Part shown: piece after piece, positions 1-7,149 of the stretch
Layout of the letters: each line of letters opens with the position of its first letter
How positions within the stretch are numbered: the first letter of the stretch is position 1
NCBI RefSeq assembly: GCF_001653455.1
Contig: NZ_CP011486.1
Coordinates: forward strand, 1,178,001 to 1,242,000
From: Helicobacter pylori
GTDB lineage: Bacteria > Campylobacterota > Campylobacteria > Campylobacterales > Helicobacteraceae
Direction: 5' to 3'
DNA length: 64,000 nt
Made by a program: the position numbers and the translations under genes
The notes under the pieces: generated by a model
The model's input: only the letters and a program-made list of their open reading frames with translations
What the model was told of the DNA's origin: nothing
Database searches by the model: none

Positions 1-52
1 TGAGGGCGAATTCTTCGGTTTTGTTAACAGAATTGATGGTGATAAAATCCAT
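1..52 (-). CDS. pnp: Polyribonucleotide nucleotidyltransferase (PNPase), N-terminal fragment
   Basis: Only the first 17 codons lie inside the window; the gene continues past the left edge. The peptide begins MDFITINSVNKTEEFAL, which matches my memory of the start of H. pylori PNPase. PNPase is a phosphorolytic 3'-5' exoribonuclease that works in mRNA decay, usually together with RNase E/J and helicases. The start codon lies only 2 bp beyond the stop of the phosphoribosyltransferase-like gene upstream, so the two are probably co-transcribed. The call rests on a short N-terminus and on gene order. Confidence 0.8.
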   Translation of the reverse strand, partial: MDFITINSVNKTEEFAL

Positions 53-54
53 AT

Positions 55-759
55 TTAATGTTCCTTTTTTAAATTGGGCGCATTGTTAGCGCCCAAGTAT
101 TTTTCAATTTCTTCATTGCTCAATCGCTTGAGTTCTTTATAATGATGCTCCACAGAGACAAAACATTCAGGGCGATACACGCTAATCACCCCATCGCACA
201 AACTTTCTAAGCCTTGAGCGACATTTTGCGCAAGAATGGGGGTTAAAATATAAATGTCTTGGCATTCTTTTTTCAAGCAAGTTTGCACGCCTAACCCTGC
301 TCTAAACCCGGTTTCAATCCCCCTATCTACGATAAAAATATTTTTATCTTTTAAGCTTTTAATCGCATTGCCTTTGCGATACTGGTAAATGTGAGACAAA
401 ATATCTTCTTCATAAGCCCGCTTGGCTTCCCCATAAACATAGTCTAAAGTGATGTCAAAGGAATTAATCAAACTTTCATTCATCACTATATCCATGCTTT
501 CACTCACTAAAGCGATCTCGCATTTTGAGTTTAAGGGAGCTAGGATAGGTTCTAAAAAAAGTATATCATAAGTCGCTCCAAATTTTTGCGCCAAAGCGTG
601 GGCTAAATACAAAGCGTTAAAACTCAAAGCGAGCATGATAGAGTCTTTTAAATCAATGTGGCGCGTGTGGATTTCATTGATCAATTTGTTCAAAGCGTCT
701 TCTTCATTGATAAAATGCATGCTTTCAATATCAGTGATATGGCTAAAATCCGTATTCAA
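55..759 (-). CDS. Phosphoribosyltransferase-like protein
   Basis: The protein has 234 residues. A loop near residues 143-158 (FIVDRGIETGFRAGLG) resembles the PRPP-binding signature of type I phosphoribosyltransferases: hydrophobic strand, acidic residue, then G-x-x-TG. An early segment (LALSFNALYLAHALAQKF) fits the preceding helix of that fold. The first acidic position of the classical DD/DE pair is followed by R, so catalysis is uncertain and the substrate cannot be named. The start is TTG with an AAGGA ribosome binding site about 6 nt upstream. It lies between lptD and pnp on the same strand with short gaps, in a likely operon. It could be a ComF-like or regulatory PRTase-fold protein rather than a salvage enzyme. 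Confidence 0.65.
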   Translation of the reverse strand: MNTDFSHITDIESMHFINEEDALNKLINEIHTRHIDLKDSIMLALSFNALYLAHALAQKFGATYDILFLEPILAPLNSKCEIALVSESMDIVMNESLINSFDITLDYVYGEAKRAYEEDILSHIYQYRKGNAIKSLKDKNIFIVDRGIETGFRAGLGVQTCLKKECQDIYILTPILAQNVAQGLESLCDGVISVYRPECFVSVEHHYKELKRLSNEEIEKYLGANNAPNLKKEH

Positions 760-772
760 ATCTATTCCTTTT

Positions 773-3049
773 TTACTTACGCTGTAAGGAGCGGTAAGTT
801 ACATTGGTTTTAGTGATCGGTGAAAAATCTAATTCTAGCTTAACATAGTTATTTTCAAACACTCTTATAGGTTGGTTAGGATCGCCGGTGAGAATAGGGC
901 GTCGTTGGTTGACAAATTTAAAGCCAATCCCAAAACAACGGATTTTTTTGTAAATCCCTACATTCCAGTTTAACACCACATTATTTCTAATATCATAACC
1001 CACATCTGCACTCATGGAAAAATAACCAAAGTCGTTGCTAAAACCCGCTTTCAAATAATCCGCAGGATTTTCTACGATGCTATTAATCCCACTGCTAAAA
1101 TTGTTTTTTAAAAAATAAGAGAGGTTAAAGCTTAAAAATTTGCGTTGGTAATTAGCGTTCACAGAGATTTCTTCTAAGCGGTTTTGATAAAATGAATAAA
1201 AGACATTCCCAAAGATATTCAATCCTGTTAAGGGCGAAAACCCGATCTTGCTTTCTAAAGGCATTCTAAAGGGCGAAACTTTATCATCAAGATTGATGAG
1301 TTGCGATATTTTAAAATACAACAACTCCTGCCCCCCTAAACCATAAAGGTATTGCGTTAGGGTTAAATCCACTGTCTTATTGCTCGCATTGATAGGTAAA
1401 ATGCTGTTAGGATTCCACACGGAGTCATACAAACGCCCTTGATAATCATAATCCCTTAATAAAGGCGAAGTGTAGCTGTTTAAGGCTTGCGCGCTCAAAG
1501 CATACATGTCTTGAGAAAATAAGCCATTTTTAAAAGTGTAGTAAGGGATGTTAAAAATCGCTTCCAATTGGATCGTGTGGAAAAGTTTGTTGTATTCTCT
1601 AGCCAAATCCGTATTGACATACATGGAAAAATTTGACGACACAAAATTCCCAAATTCCCTTGATTCATTAGGAATGCTTGGCACATAAGATCTTTTAGAT
1701 TGCATTAAAGCCACATTAGACAATTGGAGATCATTCCAAAGCCCTAAGGACAAATACTTTTTAAACAAAGAAAATTGCAAACCCACCGGGACATTCAAAG
1801 CGTTTTGCACATAGCCATAGCCAATCTCTCTTGCGGTGTTTCTAAATTGATAATCCACTGAATACAATAAATTTCTAAAATACAAAGAATTTAAATATTT
1901 ATGGTATTGCAAATTAGGGACAGATTGGAAAGTGCGGTTGTTGTTGATTTTGTTTAAGTTTAAAAAATACTTGATATTCAAGCCGTAGTAATTGTTTTCT
2001 GTTTGCAAATAATAATTCGCCCTAGACATGTGCGTGGCGTCAGTGATACGCTTATTGACCTTTTCAAAACGCACATAGTCCAAATCGTTCATGTATAAAA
2101 AGTCAATGTAATGCCCGTTGTCAATATTAGACTTAAGATGAAAATATTTCTGTAAAGTGTCCCTACTAGAGCTTAAAAATTCAAAACCATAGATGTTTTG
2201 ATTCCTCAAATCGTAGCGTTTGACATATGAAGTGTAATTCCTAAAATAACGAGCGTTGAATAAAAACCTATCGTCTTTAGAGTTAATGTAGCGCGCTTCA
2301 AAGTTCAAGCCAAAACCCCTTTTATAGCGGATTTGTGGGGTAAAGGTCATATCCCATGAGTTTTTGGGGGCTAAATAAAAGGGTTGCAAATAAATAAACC
2401 CGTCCAAGTTGGAAGTGCCAAACTCAGGGTATAAAAACCCGGTAGTTCTTTTATTGCTCGTGGACATGAAAATATAAGGCAAATACAATATAGGAATATC
2501 GCCGACATAAATTTTAGGGTTCCACATAGACAGATGCGATTTTTGCATGTTGAATGAGCCAGAAGTCGCATTGACATGCCAAATAGGGTTATCAATGCTA
2601 CACCCTGAAGCGCTCATGTTTTTAACCTTATATTTTTGATCCTTCCCGCTAGCAATATCCGCGCTCACCCAAATCCCGCTCACGCTATCTTGAACATAAA
2701 AGGGGAAAATGATTTCATATTTTTCATTCAAGCTCAATTTCACATAATCGGTTTTAACGAGCAAACCCTCGCCCCTATAAACCCTAATATTGCCCTCTAA
2801 CAACGCTTCTTTAGTCTTAGTGTCATAGCTCACCTTGTCCGCTAAAATATACACATCATAATTCAATAAGATCGCATTCCCTGAAGCGGTTATCACATTG
2901 TCTTTAGCGCTCACTTTATCCGCAAGGATTTCAAAAATCTTATGGTTTTGTTTGTCAAATCGTTGCATAGCGATTTCTTTAGCCTCTAAAACGCTCAATA
3001 AAAAAAACACCACCGCATAAAACCAACGAATACAAAACAAACGAATCAT
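773..3049 (-). CDS. lptD: LPS-assembly outer membrane protein LptD (Imp/OstA)
   Basis: A 758-residue secreted protein. Residues 1-23 form a signal peptide. An LptA/OstA-like jellyroll domain follows (about 35-140), with repeated strands such as ADKVSAKDNVITASGN and ADKVSYDTKTKEALLEGN. The rest is rich in alternating aromatic/polar strands, as in the LptD beta-barrel. Family members insert lipopolysaccharide into the outer leaflet of the outer membrane together with LptE. Mature cysteines are sparse: one at about residue 150, after the jellyroll, and one near residue 705, close to the C-terminus. That spacing suits a single interdomain disulfide rather than the two seen in E. coli. The start codon almost touches the stop of the upstream RDD gene, which suggests coupling. 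Confidence 0.93.
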   Translation of the reverse strand: MIRLFCIRWFYAVVFFLLSVLEAKEIAMQRFDKQNHKIFEILADKVSAKDNVITASGNAILLNYDVYILADKVSYDTKTKEALLEGNIRVYRGEGLLVKTDYVKLSLNEKYEIIFPFYVQDSVSGIWVSADIASGKDQKYKVKNMSASGCSIDNPIWHVNATSGSFNMQKSHLSMWNPKIYVGDIPILYLPYIFMSTSNKRTTGFLYPEFGTSNLDGFIYLQPFYLAPKNSWDMTFTPQIRYKRGFGLNFEARYINSKDDRFLFNARYFRNYTSYVKRYDLRNQNIYGFEFLSSSRDTLQKYFHLKSNIDNGHYIDFLYMNDLDYVRFEKVNKRITDATHMSRANYYLQTENNYYGLNIKYFLNLNKINNNRTFQSVPNLQYHKYLNSLYFRNLLYSVDYQFRNTAREIGYGYVQNALNVPVGLQFSLFKKYLSLGLWNDLQLSNVALMQSKRSYVPSIPNESREFGNFVSSNFSMYVNTDLAREYNKLFHTIQLEAIFNIPYYTFKNGLFSQDMYALSAQALNSYTSPLLRDYDYQGRLYDSVWNPNSILPINASNKTVDLTLTQYLYGLGGQELLYFKISQLINLDDKVSPFRMPLESKIGFSPLTGLNIFGNVFYSFYQNRLEEISVNANYQRKFLSFNLSYFLKNNFSSGINSIVENPADYLKAGFSNDFGYFSMSADVGYDIRNNVVLNWNVGIYKKIRCFGIGFKFVNQRRPILTGDPNQPIRVFENNYVKLELDFSPITKTNVTYRSLQRK

Positions 3050-3051
3050 GA

Positions 3052-3531
3052 TTAAAACAACACCAAAAGACTTTTGCTTTTTTCTTCATGCCATGCCCTA
3101 TGATAGGGATTTTTAAACACCACAAACCATAAAAAAGGGCATAAAAAAACCACGATTTTTAACCCTAAACGCTTGCATAACATGGCCCTACTAGGGCAAT
3201 CCGCCAAATAAATATCAATGATTTTAATCCTAAAAACCAGTTTAGCCAAGCTCATCTTGCACAAACACACAAAAAAGATTTCATAAACGCCATACAAGAT
3301 AATAAAACCAAGTGCCACAAACACGCCGTAATAAATAGGGTTAGTCAGCCAATACAAAGAATGCAAAAAATCGCACGCGCTTAAAAGATCGCTCAATAAA
3401 AACGCCACTAACAAACTATCGGTTAAAAACGCTAAGATGCGCCAATAAAAGGGGCATAGACGCATTTTTTCATGCATAAGGAGTGTTTCTATGATTTCTG
3501 TTTCTTCTTTTTCTAAATTTGGGGATCGCAT
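3052..3531 (-). CDS. RDD-family membrane protein
   Basis: A 159-residue membrane protein of the RDD family, named for conserved Arg and Asp residues. After a short acidic N-terminus the first helix begins FYWRILAFLTDSLLVAFLL, with the characteristic R and D. Two further hydrophobic segments follow at about 63-90 and 125-140, and the end (HRAWHEEKSKSLL) resembles the usual RDD tail, which often reads RxxHDxxAxT. Function in this family is largely unknown; some members are proposed ion or Na+/H+ transporters. No ribosome binding site is seen before the first ATG, so the true start may be the internal Met at residue 19 or 23. A terminator-like hairpin (3543-3564) lies immediately upstream. Confidence 0.7.
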   Translation of the reverse strand: MRSPNLEKEETEIIETLLMHEKMRLCPFYWRILAFLTDSLLVAFLLSDLLSACDFLHSLYWLTNPIYYGVFVALGFIILYGVYEIFFVCLCKMSLAKLVFRIKIIDIYLADCPSRAMLCKRLGLKIVVFLCPFLWFVVFKNPYHRAWHEEKSKSLLVLF

Positions 3532-3542
3532 TCAAAACAAAC

Positions 3543-3564
3543 AAGACAAATTTTCATTTGTCTT
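3543..3564 (-). terminator. Hairpin terminator downstream of purD
   Basis: AAGACAAA and TTTGTCTT form an 8-bp stem around a 6-nt loop. On the minus strand the hairpin is followed by a T-rich stretch (GTTTGTTTTG). It lies just after the purD stop and just before the RDD start, so it probably separates purD from the RDD-lptD unit. Confidence 0.6.
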
Positions 3565-3570
3565 AAACTT

Positions 3571-4845
3571 TTAAGAATATTCTTTTAAATCCAACGCCTT
3601 AAAACCAATATCCTTGCGATAAAACATGCCTTCAAAATGCACTTTTTGAGCGATTTCATAGGCATTATTTCTGGCTTCCAGTAAGGATTTCCCTTTACCA
3701 ATGGCAAAGATCACCCTCCCCCCACTGCTTTCAAACACGCCATTATCCTGTTCCACTTCCCCTAAAATCAAATGGCCCTTTTTTTCATCAACCGGATCAA
3801 TATAAAGGGTTTGTTTGGGCGAAGAGCTAGTGGGGTAATTCCTAGAAACAAGCGCGACACTCATCACAAATTCTTTAGAAAACACCAATTCAAGAGAGTT
3901 TAATTCCCCTTTGGCTGTAGCCAAACATAGATCCAAAAGCGAGCTTTCTAAAAGGGGTAAAATCGTCTGGCATTCAATATCTTTAAAACGCACGCCAAAA
4001 TCCAATAAATACGGCTCTAAAACGCCCTTTTCTTCTATAACCACAATTTCAGCCAATAAAACCCCTTTAAAAGGCGTGTTATTAGCTTGAAGTTTCTCTA
4101 AAGTGGGTTTGAAGATGTGATTTTTTATTTTCTCTTCCAATTCATTAGAGAAAAAGTTTGCAGGAGCAATGGCCCCCATACCCCCTGTATTAACCCCATG
4201 ATCCCCCTCTAATAAGCGCTTGTAGTTTTGGCAAAAGGGCAACAAGATAAAATCATCATTAGCTATGAGCGCTGTAACAGAAAGCTCAAAGCCTTCTAAA
4301 AAAGGCTCTATGATCACAGATTCATTGCTGTGTTTGAAAGCGTCTTCAAGGATTTTTAGCGCTTCTTCTTGATGGTGGACAATGCTTGTATTTTTATTCA
4401 ACGCTTTAATCACTAAGGGGAAAGAAGCGTTTTGGAGATAATTCAAAGCTTCTTTGAGATCGTTTGTTTCAAAGTAAGACACGCTTTTAATGCCGCACTC
4501 TTTAACAAAACCTTTCATATAGCTTTTAGAAGTCTCTAATTTAGCCGCTTCTTTAGAAGCCCCAAACACTAAAATGCCCGCTTTTTCTAGCATTTCTGTA
4601 AGCCCTAAAGCTAAAAGCTCTTCTTCTGAAATGATGGCTAGATGGATTTGTTTTTTAAGAGCTAATTCCACGATATGCTCGTAATGTTCGCATTCCAGAT
4701 TCTCGCCTAAATCTTGAGTGCCACCATTACCCAAACAAAAATACAAAGCATTCACTCGTTCGTCTTGCTGAAGCCTTTGAGCCAAAGCATACTCTCGCCC
4801 CTTATTCCCCACAATTAAAACATTATAGCTGTTGTTATCTTTCAT
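3571..4845 (-). CDS. purD: Phosphoribosylamine-glycine ligase
   Basis: A 424-residue GAR synthetase of the ATP-grasp superfamily. It catalyses the second step of purine biosynthesis: phosphoribosylamine + glycine + ATP to glycinamide ribonucleotide. The N-domain glycine-rich turn is GNKGREYALAQRL. The ATP-grasp core includes the family motif NTGGMGAIAPA and a LLDFGVRFKD-like acidic metal-binding segment (the family usually reads E-x-N-x-R-F-G-D-P-E, so this copy is divergent). The reading frame stays open 22 codons further upstream, but the ATG at 4845 has a good AGGAAA ribosome binding site 3-4 nt away and matches the usual protein start. No other purine gene is adjacent. Confidence 0.88.
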   Translation of the reverse strand: MKDNNSYNVLIVGNKGREYALAQRLQQDERVNALYFCLGNGGTQDLGENLECEHYEHIVELALKKQIHLAIISEEELLALGLTEMLEKAGILVFGASKEAAKLETSKSYMKGFVKECGIKSVSYFETNDLKEALNYLQNASFPLVIKALNKNTSIVHHQEEALKILEDAFKHSNESVIIEPFLEGFELSVTALIANDDFILLPFCQNYKRLLEGDHGVNTGGMGAIAPANFFSNELEEKIKNHIFKPTLEKLQANNTPFKGVLLAEIVVIEEKGVLEPYLLDFGVRFKDIECQTILPLLESSLLDLCLATAKGELNSLELVFSKEFVMSVALVSRNYPTSSSPKQTLYIDPVDEKKGHLILGEVEQDNGVFESSGGRVIFAIGKGKSLLEARNNAYEIAQKVHFEGMFYRKDIGFKALDLKEYS

Positions 4846-5214
4846 GTCTTTCCTAAAATGTGGTTGTTTTAAACCCAGATGACCGCTACTTTTACATGTG
4901 CATAAGTTCAATAACCTACACTAATAAGGCTAGGAGGATTCTCTTAGGGGCAGATTTAAAAAATGCCATCACACAAAAACCACTACCTTAGCCTAACTTA
5001 TTTTTTCAACGAACTTGCCATCAATAAGAAACACGAATCATCCAGGCGATGTTTAACAATTATACTTAAATTTTAAAGAAATTCCATGCAAAACGATACA
5101 GCATAAAAAACACAATCAAGAGACAGGCAATGAAAGGAGTTATGAGCGTTAAGGTTTCAATTGCGTTCAAATTTCTAATTTTTTGATCTTGATCTTTTAG
5201 ATAAAATTCAAATT
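4846..5214. other. Gap between purD and the small-gene cluster
   Basis: A gap of about 370 bp. It contains a weak long-range inverted repeat (AATAAGGCTAGG near 4924 and CCTAACTTATT near 4993), a possible stem on the minus-strand transcript entering purD. It also holds a short open frame for a hydrophobic peptide (5066-5170, listed separately). I see no convincing promoter or RNA gene. Confidence 0.4.
5066..5170 (-). pseudogene. Possible small membrane peptide or gene remnant
   Basis: A 34-codon frame starting at TTG encodes a peptide with one clear hydrophobic helix (LITPFIACLLIVFFMLYRFAWNF) ending in KI. Without a start requirement the frame is open back to a TGA at about 5226, just inside the 3' end of the neighbouring gene. 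No ribosome binding site or ATG supports translation. It may be the membrane-anchor end of a broken gene, or chance. It lies directly downstream of a cluster of small unknown genes that looks accessory. Confidence 0.25.
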
Positions 5215-5559
5215 CTAAGGATTTATCTTTTCATTAGGGTTATTGGAGCGATTGGTTTTATCGCATTTAAATGAAAAATTTTTGCCGTCAAACGCTCTAA
5301 GGACAAGACCTGATTGTTTGCACAATTCCAATGCTTTGTTAAACTTTTGATTTCTTATCTCTTCCAATTGTTTAATATCCGTATCAAGATAGGCTTCATA
5401 GGTTTCTTCTGTCATTATAGTTACTCCAAATGTTAAAATCCTATAGCCTTTATCTTTAAGATAGGTTTTAAGTGCAACAAAGATCGCTAAAGCATAAACA
5501 CCTAGAAGCGCCAATAACCAAAGAGTTATTTTGCGAGCTATGACTAATGCTTTTTTCAC
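5215..5559 (-). CDS. Small membrane-anchored protein of unknown function
   Basis: I do not recognise a named family. From the GTG at 5559 (upstream AGGTATTGAA) the product has 114 residues; the frame is open to a TTG at 5595. A single N-terminal transmembrane helix (ITLWLLALLGVYALAIFVAL) follows a short basic stretch. A soluble domain of about 75 residues follows, with a charged helix and the segment FNKALELCKQSGLVLRAFDG, then NFSFKCD. That segment recurs in the next gene upstream (5612-5818), so the two share a module. The tail is polar and rich in Asn and Lys. Topology suggests a membrane-tethered cytoplasmic or periplasmic domain with two cysteines. Confidence 0.5.
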   Translation of the reverse strand: MKKALVIARKITLWLLALLGVYALAIFVALKTYLKDKGYRILTFGVTIMTEETYEAYLDTDIKQLEEIRNQKFNKALELCKQSGLVLRAFDGKNFSFKCDKTNRSNNPNEKINP

Positions 5560-5611
5560 TTCAATACCTAAACACAGGATTATCAAAATAATCAAACATT
5601 TTAGTATTGTT

Positions 5612-5818
5612 TTATGGCTGTGTATTTTGATGATTGGAGTTAAGAATGTTGTTATTTGTAGAGTTTTCTAATGGCTTTTTTGTAGCTGGCTCATCGCACT
5701 CAAACAAAAAATTGGTATTATCAAATTTTTTAAGAACACGATTTTGTTGTTTGCAAAATTCTAAAAACTTTTGAAAATTTTCTTGAAATTTTTTTCTTGC
5801 TCTTCTTTTTGCCTGCAC
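5612..5818 (-). CDS. Small unknown protein, probably the 3' part of a frameshifted gene
   Basis: As it stands this is a 68-codon frame from a GTG with no clear ribosome binding site. Its first half contains FQKFLEFCKQQNRVLKKFD, then NFLFECD, clearly related to the C-terminal module of the 5215-5559 gene. It overlaps the end of the 5761-6039 frame by 58 bp. A run of seven A (minus strand, 5795-5789) lies in that overlap, and inserting one A would join both frames into one protein of 142 residues. I therefore think it is the C-terminal part of that gene rather than an independent one. Function unknown. Confidence 0.45.
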   Translation of the reverse strand: MQAKRRARKKFQENFQKFLEFCKQQNRVLKKFDNTNFLFECDEPATKKPLENSTNNNILNSNHQNTQP

Positions 5819-6039
5819 TCTTCTTTAAGATTGTTTTCTCTTAAAATTTCTGTATGCCACCTTGAGATTTCAGCGTCTCTTTTAACTTCTGCTTCTTTTA
5901 ATCCAATACCACTAAATTTTTTAAATTTAATACAATTTTTAAGAGATTTAAACAAAGAAAGACATAAAGAGTCTTCCATTTCTAATTCACTCAGTTGCTT
6001 GCCAATTTTATACTGAAACCAAATATCAGCGTTACTCAT
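5761..6039 (-). CDS. Small unknown protein, probably the 5' part of a frameshifted gene
   Basis: A 92-residue product starting MSNADIWFQYKIGKQLSEL. The ATG at 6039 has an AAGGAG ribosome binding site with 6-nt spacing; the TTG two codons earlier is less likely. The protein is hydrophilic, with a predicted coiled, Lys/Glu-rich C-terminal helix ending KNFKKIFKSF. No domain is recognised. Beyond an A7 run the overlapping frame encodes the CKQ...FD...F.CD module also found in the downstream gene, so the original product was probably longer. The next gene on this strand starts 53 bp after the overlapping frame ends. Confidence 0.5.
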   Translation of the reverse strand: MSNADIWFQYKIGKQLSELEMEDSLCLSLFKSLKNCIKFKKFSGIGLKEAEVKRDAEISRWHTEILRENNLKEECRQKEEQEKNFKKIFKSF

Positions 6040-6102
6040 ATGCAACTCCTTGAAAAAATTGATTGTATTCTATCCAAACAATAAGACAAAAATTATAGCC
6101 AT

Positions 6103-6237
6103 TTATAATTTTAATACCCAATTAAACTCAACATAAACATTTCCCAAAAAATTTTTTCTAAAGTTCTCACCACCAACAAAGCGATAACCCGCAATTAAAA
6201 TCTTAGGCTTCATCTGCAACAATACAATCTTTAGCAA
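6103..6237 (-). pseudogene. Beta-barrel-like C-terminal remnant
   Basis: An open frame without an adequate start or ribosome binding site. From the internal ATG at 6213 it would encode 36 residues. The end alternates hydrophobic and polar residues (GNVYVEFNWVLKL), preceded by another strand (ILIAGYRFVGG). This is the pattern of the last hairpin of an outer membrane barrel. It stands alone between a small unknown gene and repeat DNA, so I read it as the 3' remnant of a deleted outer-membrane-protein gene. The terminal residue is Leu rather than the usual aromatic, and the family cannot be identified. Confidence 0.35.
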
Positions 6238-6282
6238 TCAAGCCATCTGTCATGATTAGACATGGTTTTAGATGATAGTAAA

Positions 6283-6430
6283 ACTCATTTTCTTAAAGGA
6301 ATTGGGGTATTTTGGAATAATTCCCCCAACCAAAAACCCCCTAACCCTAAAGAGCGCTTTTTAAGAAGTTATCCTTTAACTAGCGTCAAACTCTTTTATG
6401 ATAAAAAATACTTTTAGCATTTCTTAAAAA
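6283..6430 (+). repeat. Dispersed intergenic repeat, copy 1
   Basis: The order of blocks is ATTTTCTTAAAGG, GGGTATTTTGGAATAATTCCCCC, ACCAAAAACCCCCTAACCC, AGAGCGCTTTTTAAG, and finally AATACTTTTAGCATTTCTT. The same order and near-identical words recur on the minus strand at 17958-18112 and partly at 28483-28600 and 42576-42669. It fills most of the gap downstream of the ABC ATPase gene. No coding potential is seen. Confidence 0.6.
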
Positions 6431-6462
6431 TGTTACCGCTCAATAGGAAAATCCTTACTCAT

Positions 6463-7149
6463 TTATTTCAATTTTTCTTTATACGCCGCTTCCAAACTGC
6501 TATACCCTTTTTTTAATTCCCCCACATTCCCAAAAGCCACCACTTTGGCTTCTTTTAAAAAAATCGCGCTATCTAAATACTTTTCCACATCCACCACCAA
6601 ATGCGTAGAGACTAACAAGCTTGCGTTTTGGCTAAATTCCTTAGCGATTAATTCAAAAATTTCTTCTCTTGCAATAGGGTCAATCCCAGCCACCGGCTCA
6701 TCAAAAAGATACAAAGAGGCGTTTCGTGATAGGGTTAAAATCAGCTGTAACTTTTCCCTCATGCCTTTTGAAAGGGCTTTGAATTCTCTTTTTAAAGGCA
6801 CGCTGAAGCGTTTTAGCAAATTCAACGCTTTTAACTCGTCAAAATCGCTAAAAAAATCCTTGTAAAAAGCGATCGCTTTTAAGGGCGTTATTTTAGGGTC
6901 TAAAAAATCGCCATCGCTTAAAAACGCCACGCTTTTTTTCGTCTCTATGCCAATATTTTTCCCTAAAATTTTCACTTTTCCCTGATAGTTTAAATTCAAT
7001 CCGGCTAAAATTTTTAATAAAGTGGTTTTGCCGGCTCCATTAGGGCCTAAAAGCCCTATAAATTGCTGTTTGGGCAGTTTCAAATGGATATTGTCTAACG
7101 CTTTCAAGCTCCCATAAGTTTTAGTCAAATTCTCTATTTCTACTAGCAT
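6463..7149 (-). CDS. ABC transporter ATP-binding protein (YtrB/CcmA-like)
   Basis: A 228-residue ATPase. Walker A is GPNGAGKTT (about 35-43), the ABC signature is degenerate (LSKGMREKLQL, about 127-137), Walker B is LYLFDEP (about 147-153), and the switch histidine is in STHL (about 182-185). It most resembles subunits pairing with separately encoded permeases, such as YtrB-type transporters. No permease gene is adjacent. The start overlaps the end of uppS by 7 bp, so translation is probably coupled. UppS makes the lipid carrier precursor undecaprenyl diphosphate, which makes an envelope role plausible, but the substrate is unknown. Confidence 0.8.
   Translation of the reverse strand: MLVEIENLTKTYGSLKALDNIHLKLPKQQFIGLLGPNGAGKTTLLKILAGLNLNYQGKVKILGKNIGIETKKSVAFLSDGDFLDPKITPLKAIAFYKDFFSDFDELKALNLLKRFSVPLKREFKALSKGMREKLQLILTLSRNASLYLFDEPVAGIDPIAREEIFELIAKEFSQNASLLVSTHLVVDVEKYLDSAIFLKEAKVVAFGNVGELKKGYSSLEAAYKEKLK

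Noticed and set aside
4846-4911. N-terminal extension of PurD (22 codons upstream)
   Set aside because: The internal ATG has a strong ribosome binding site and yields the normal length; the extension has no family match.
6283-6430. Dispersed repeat as an insertion-sequence end or full mobile element
   Set aside because: No transposase frame, no flanking target duplication that I could identify, and the copies differ in length.
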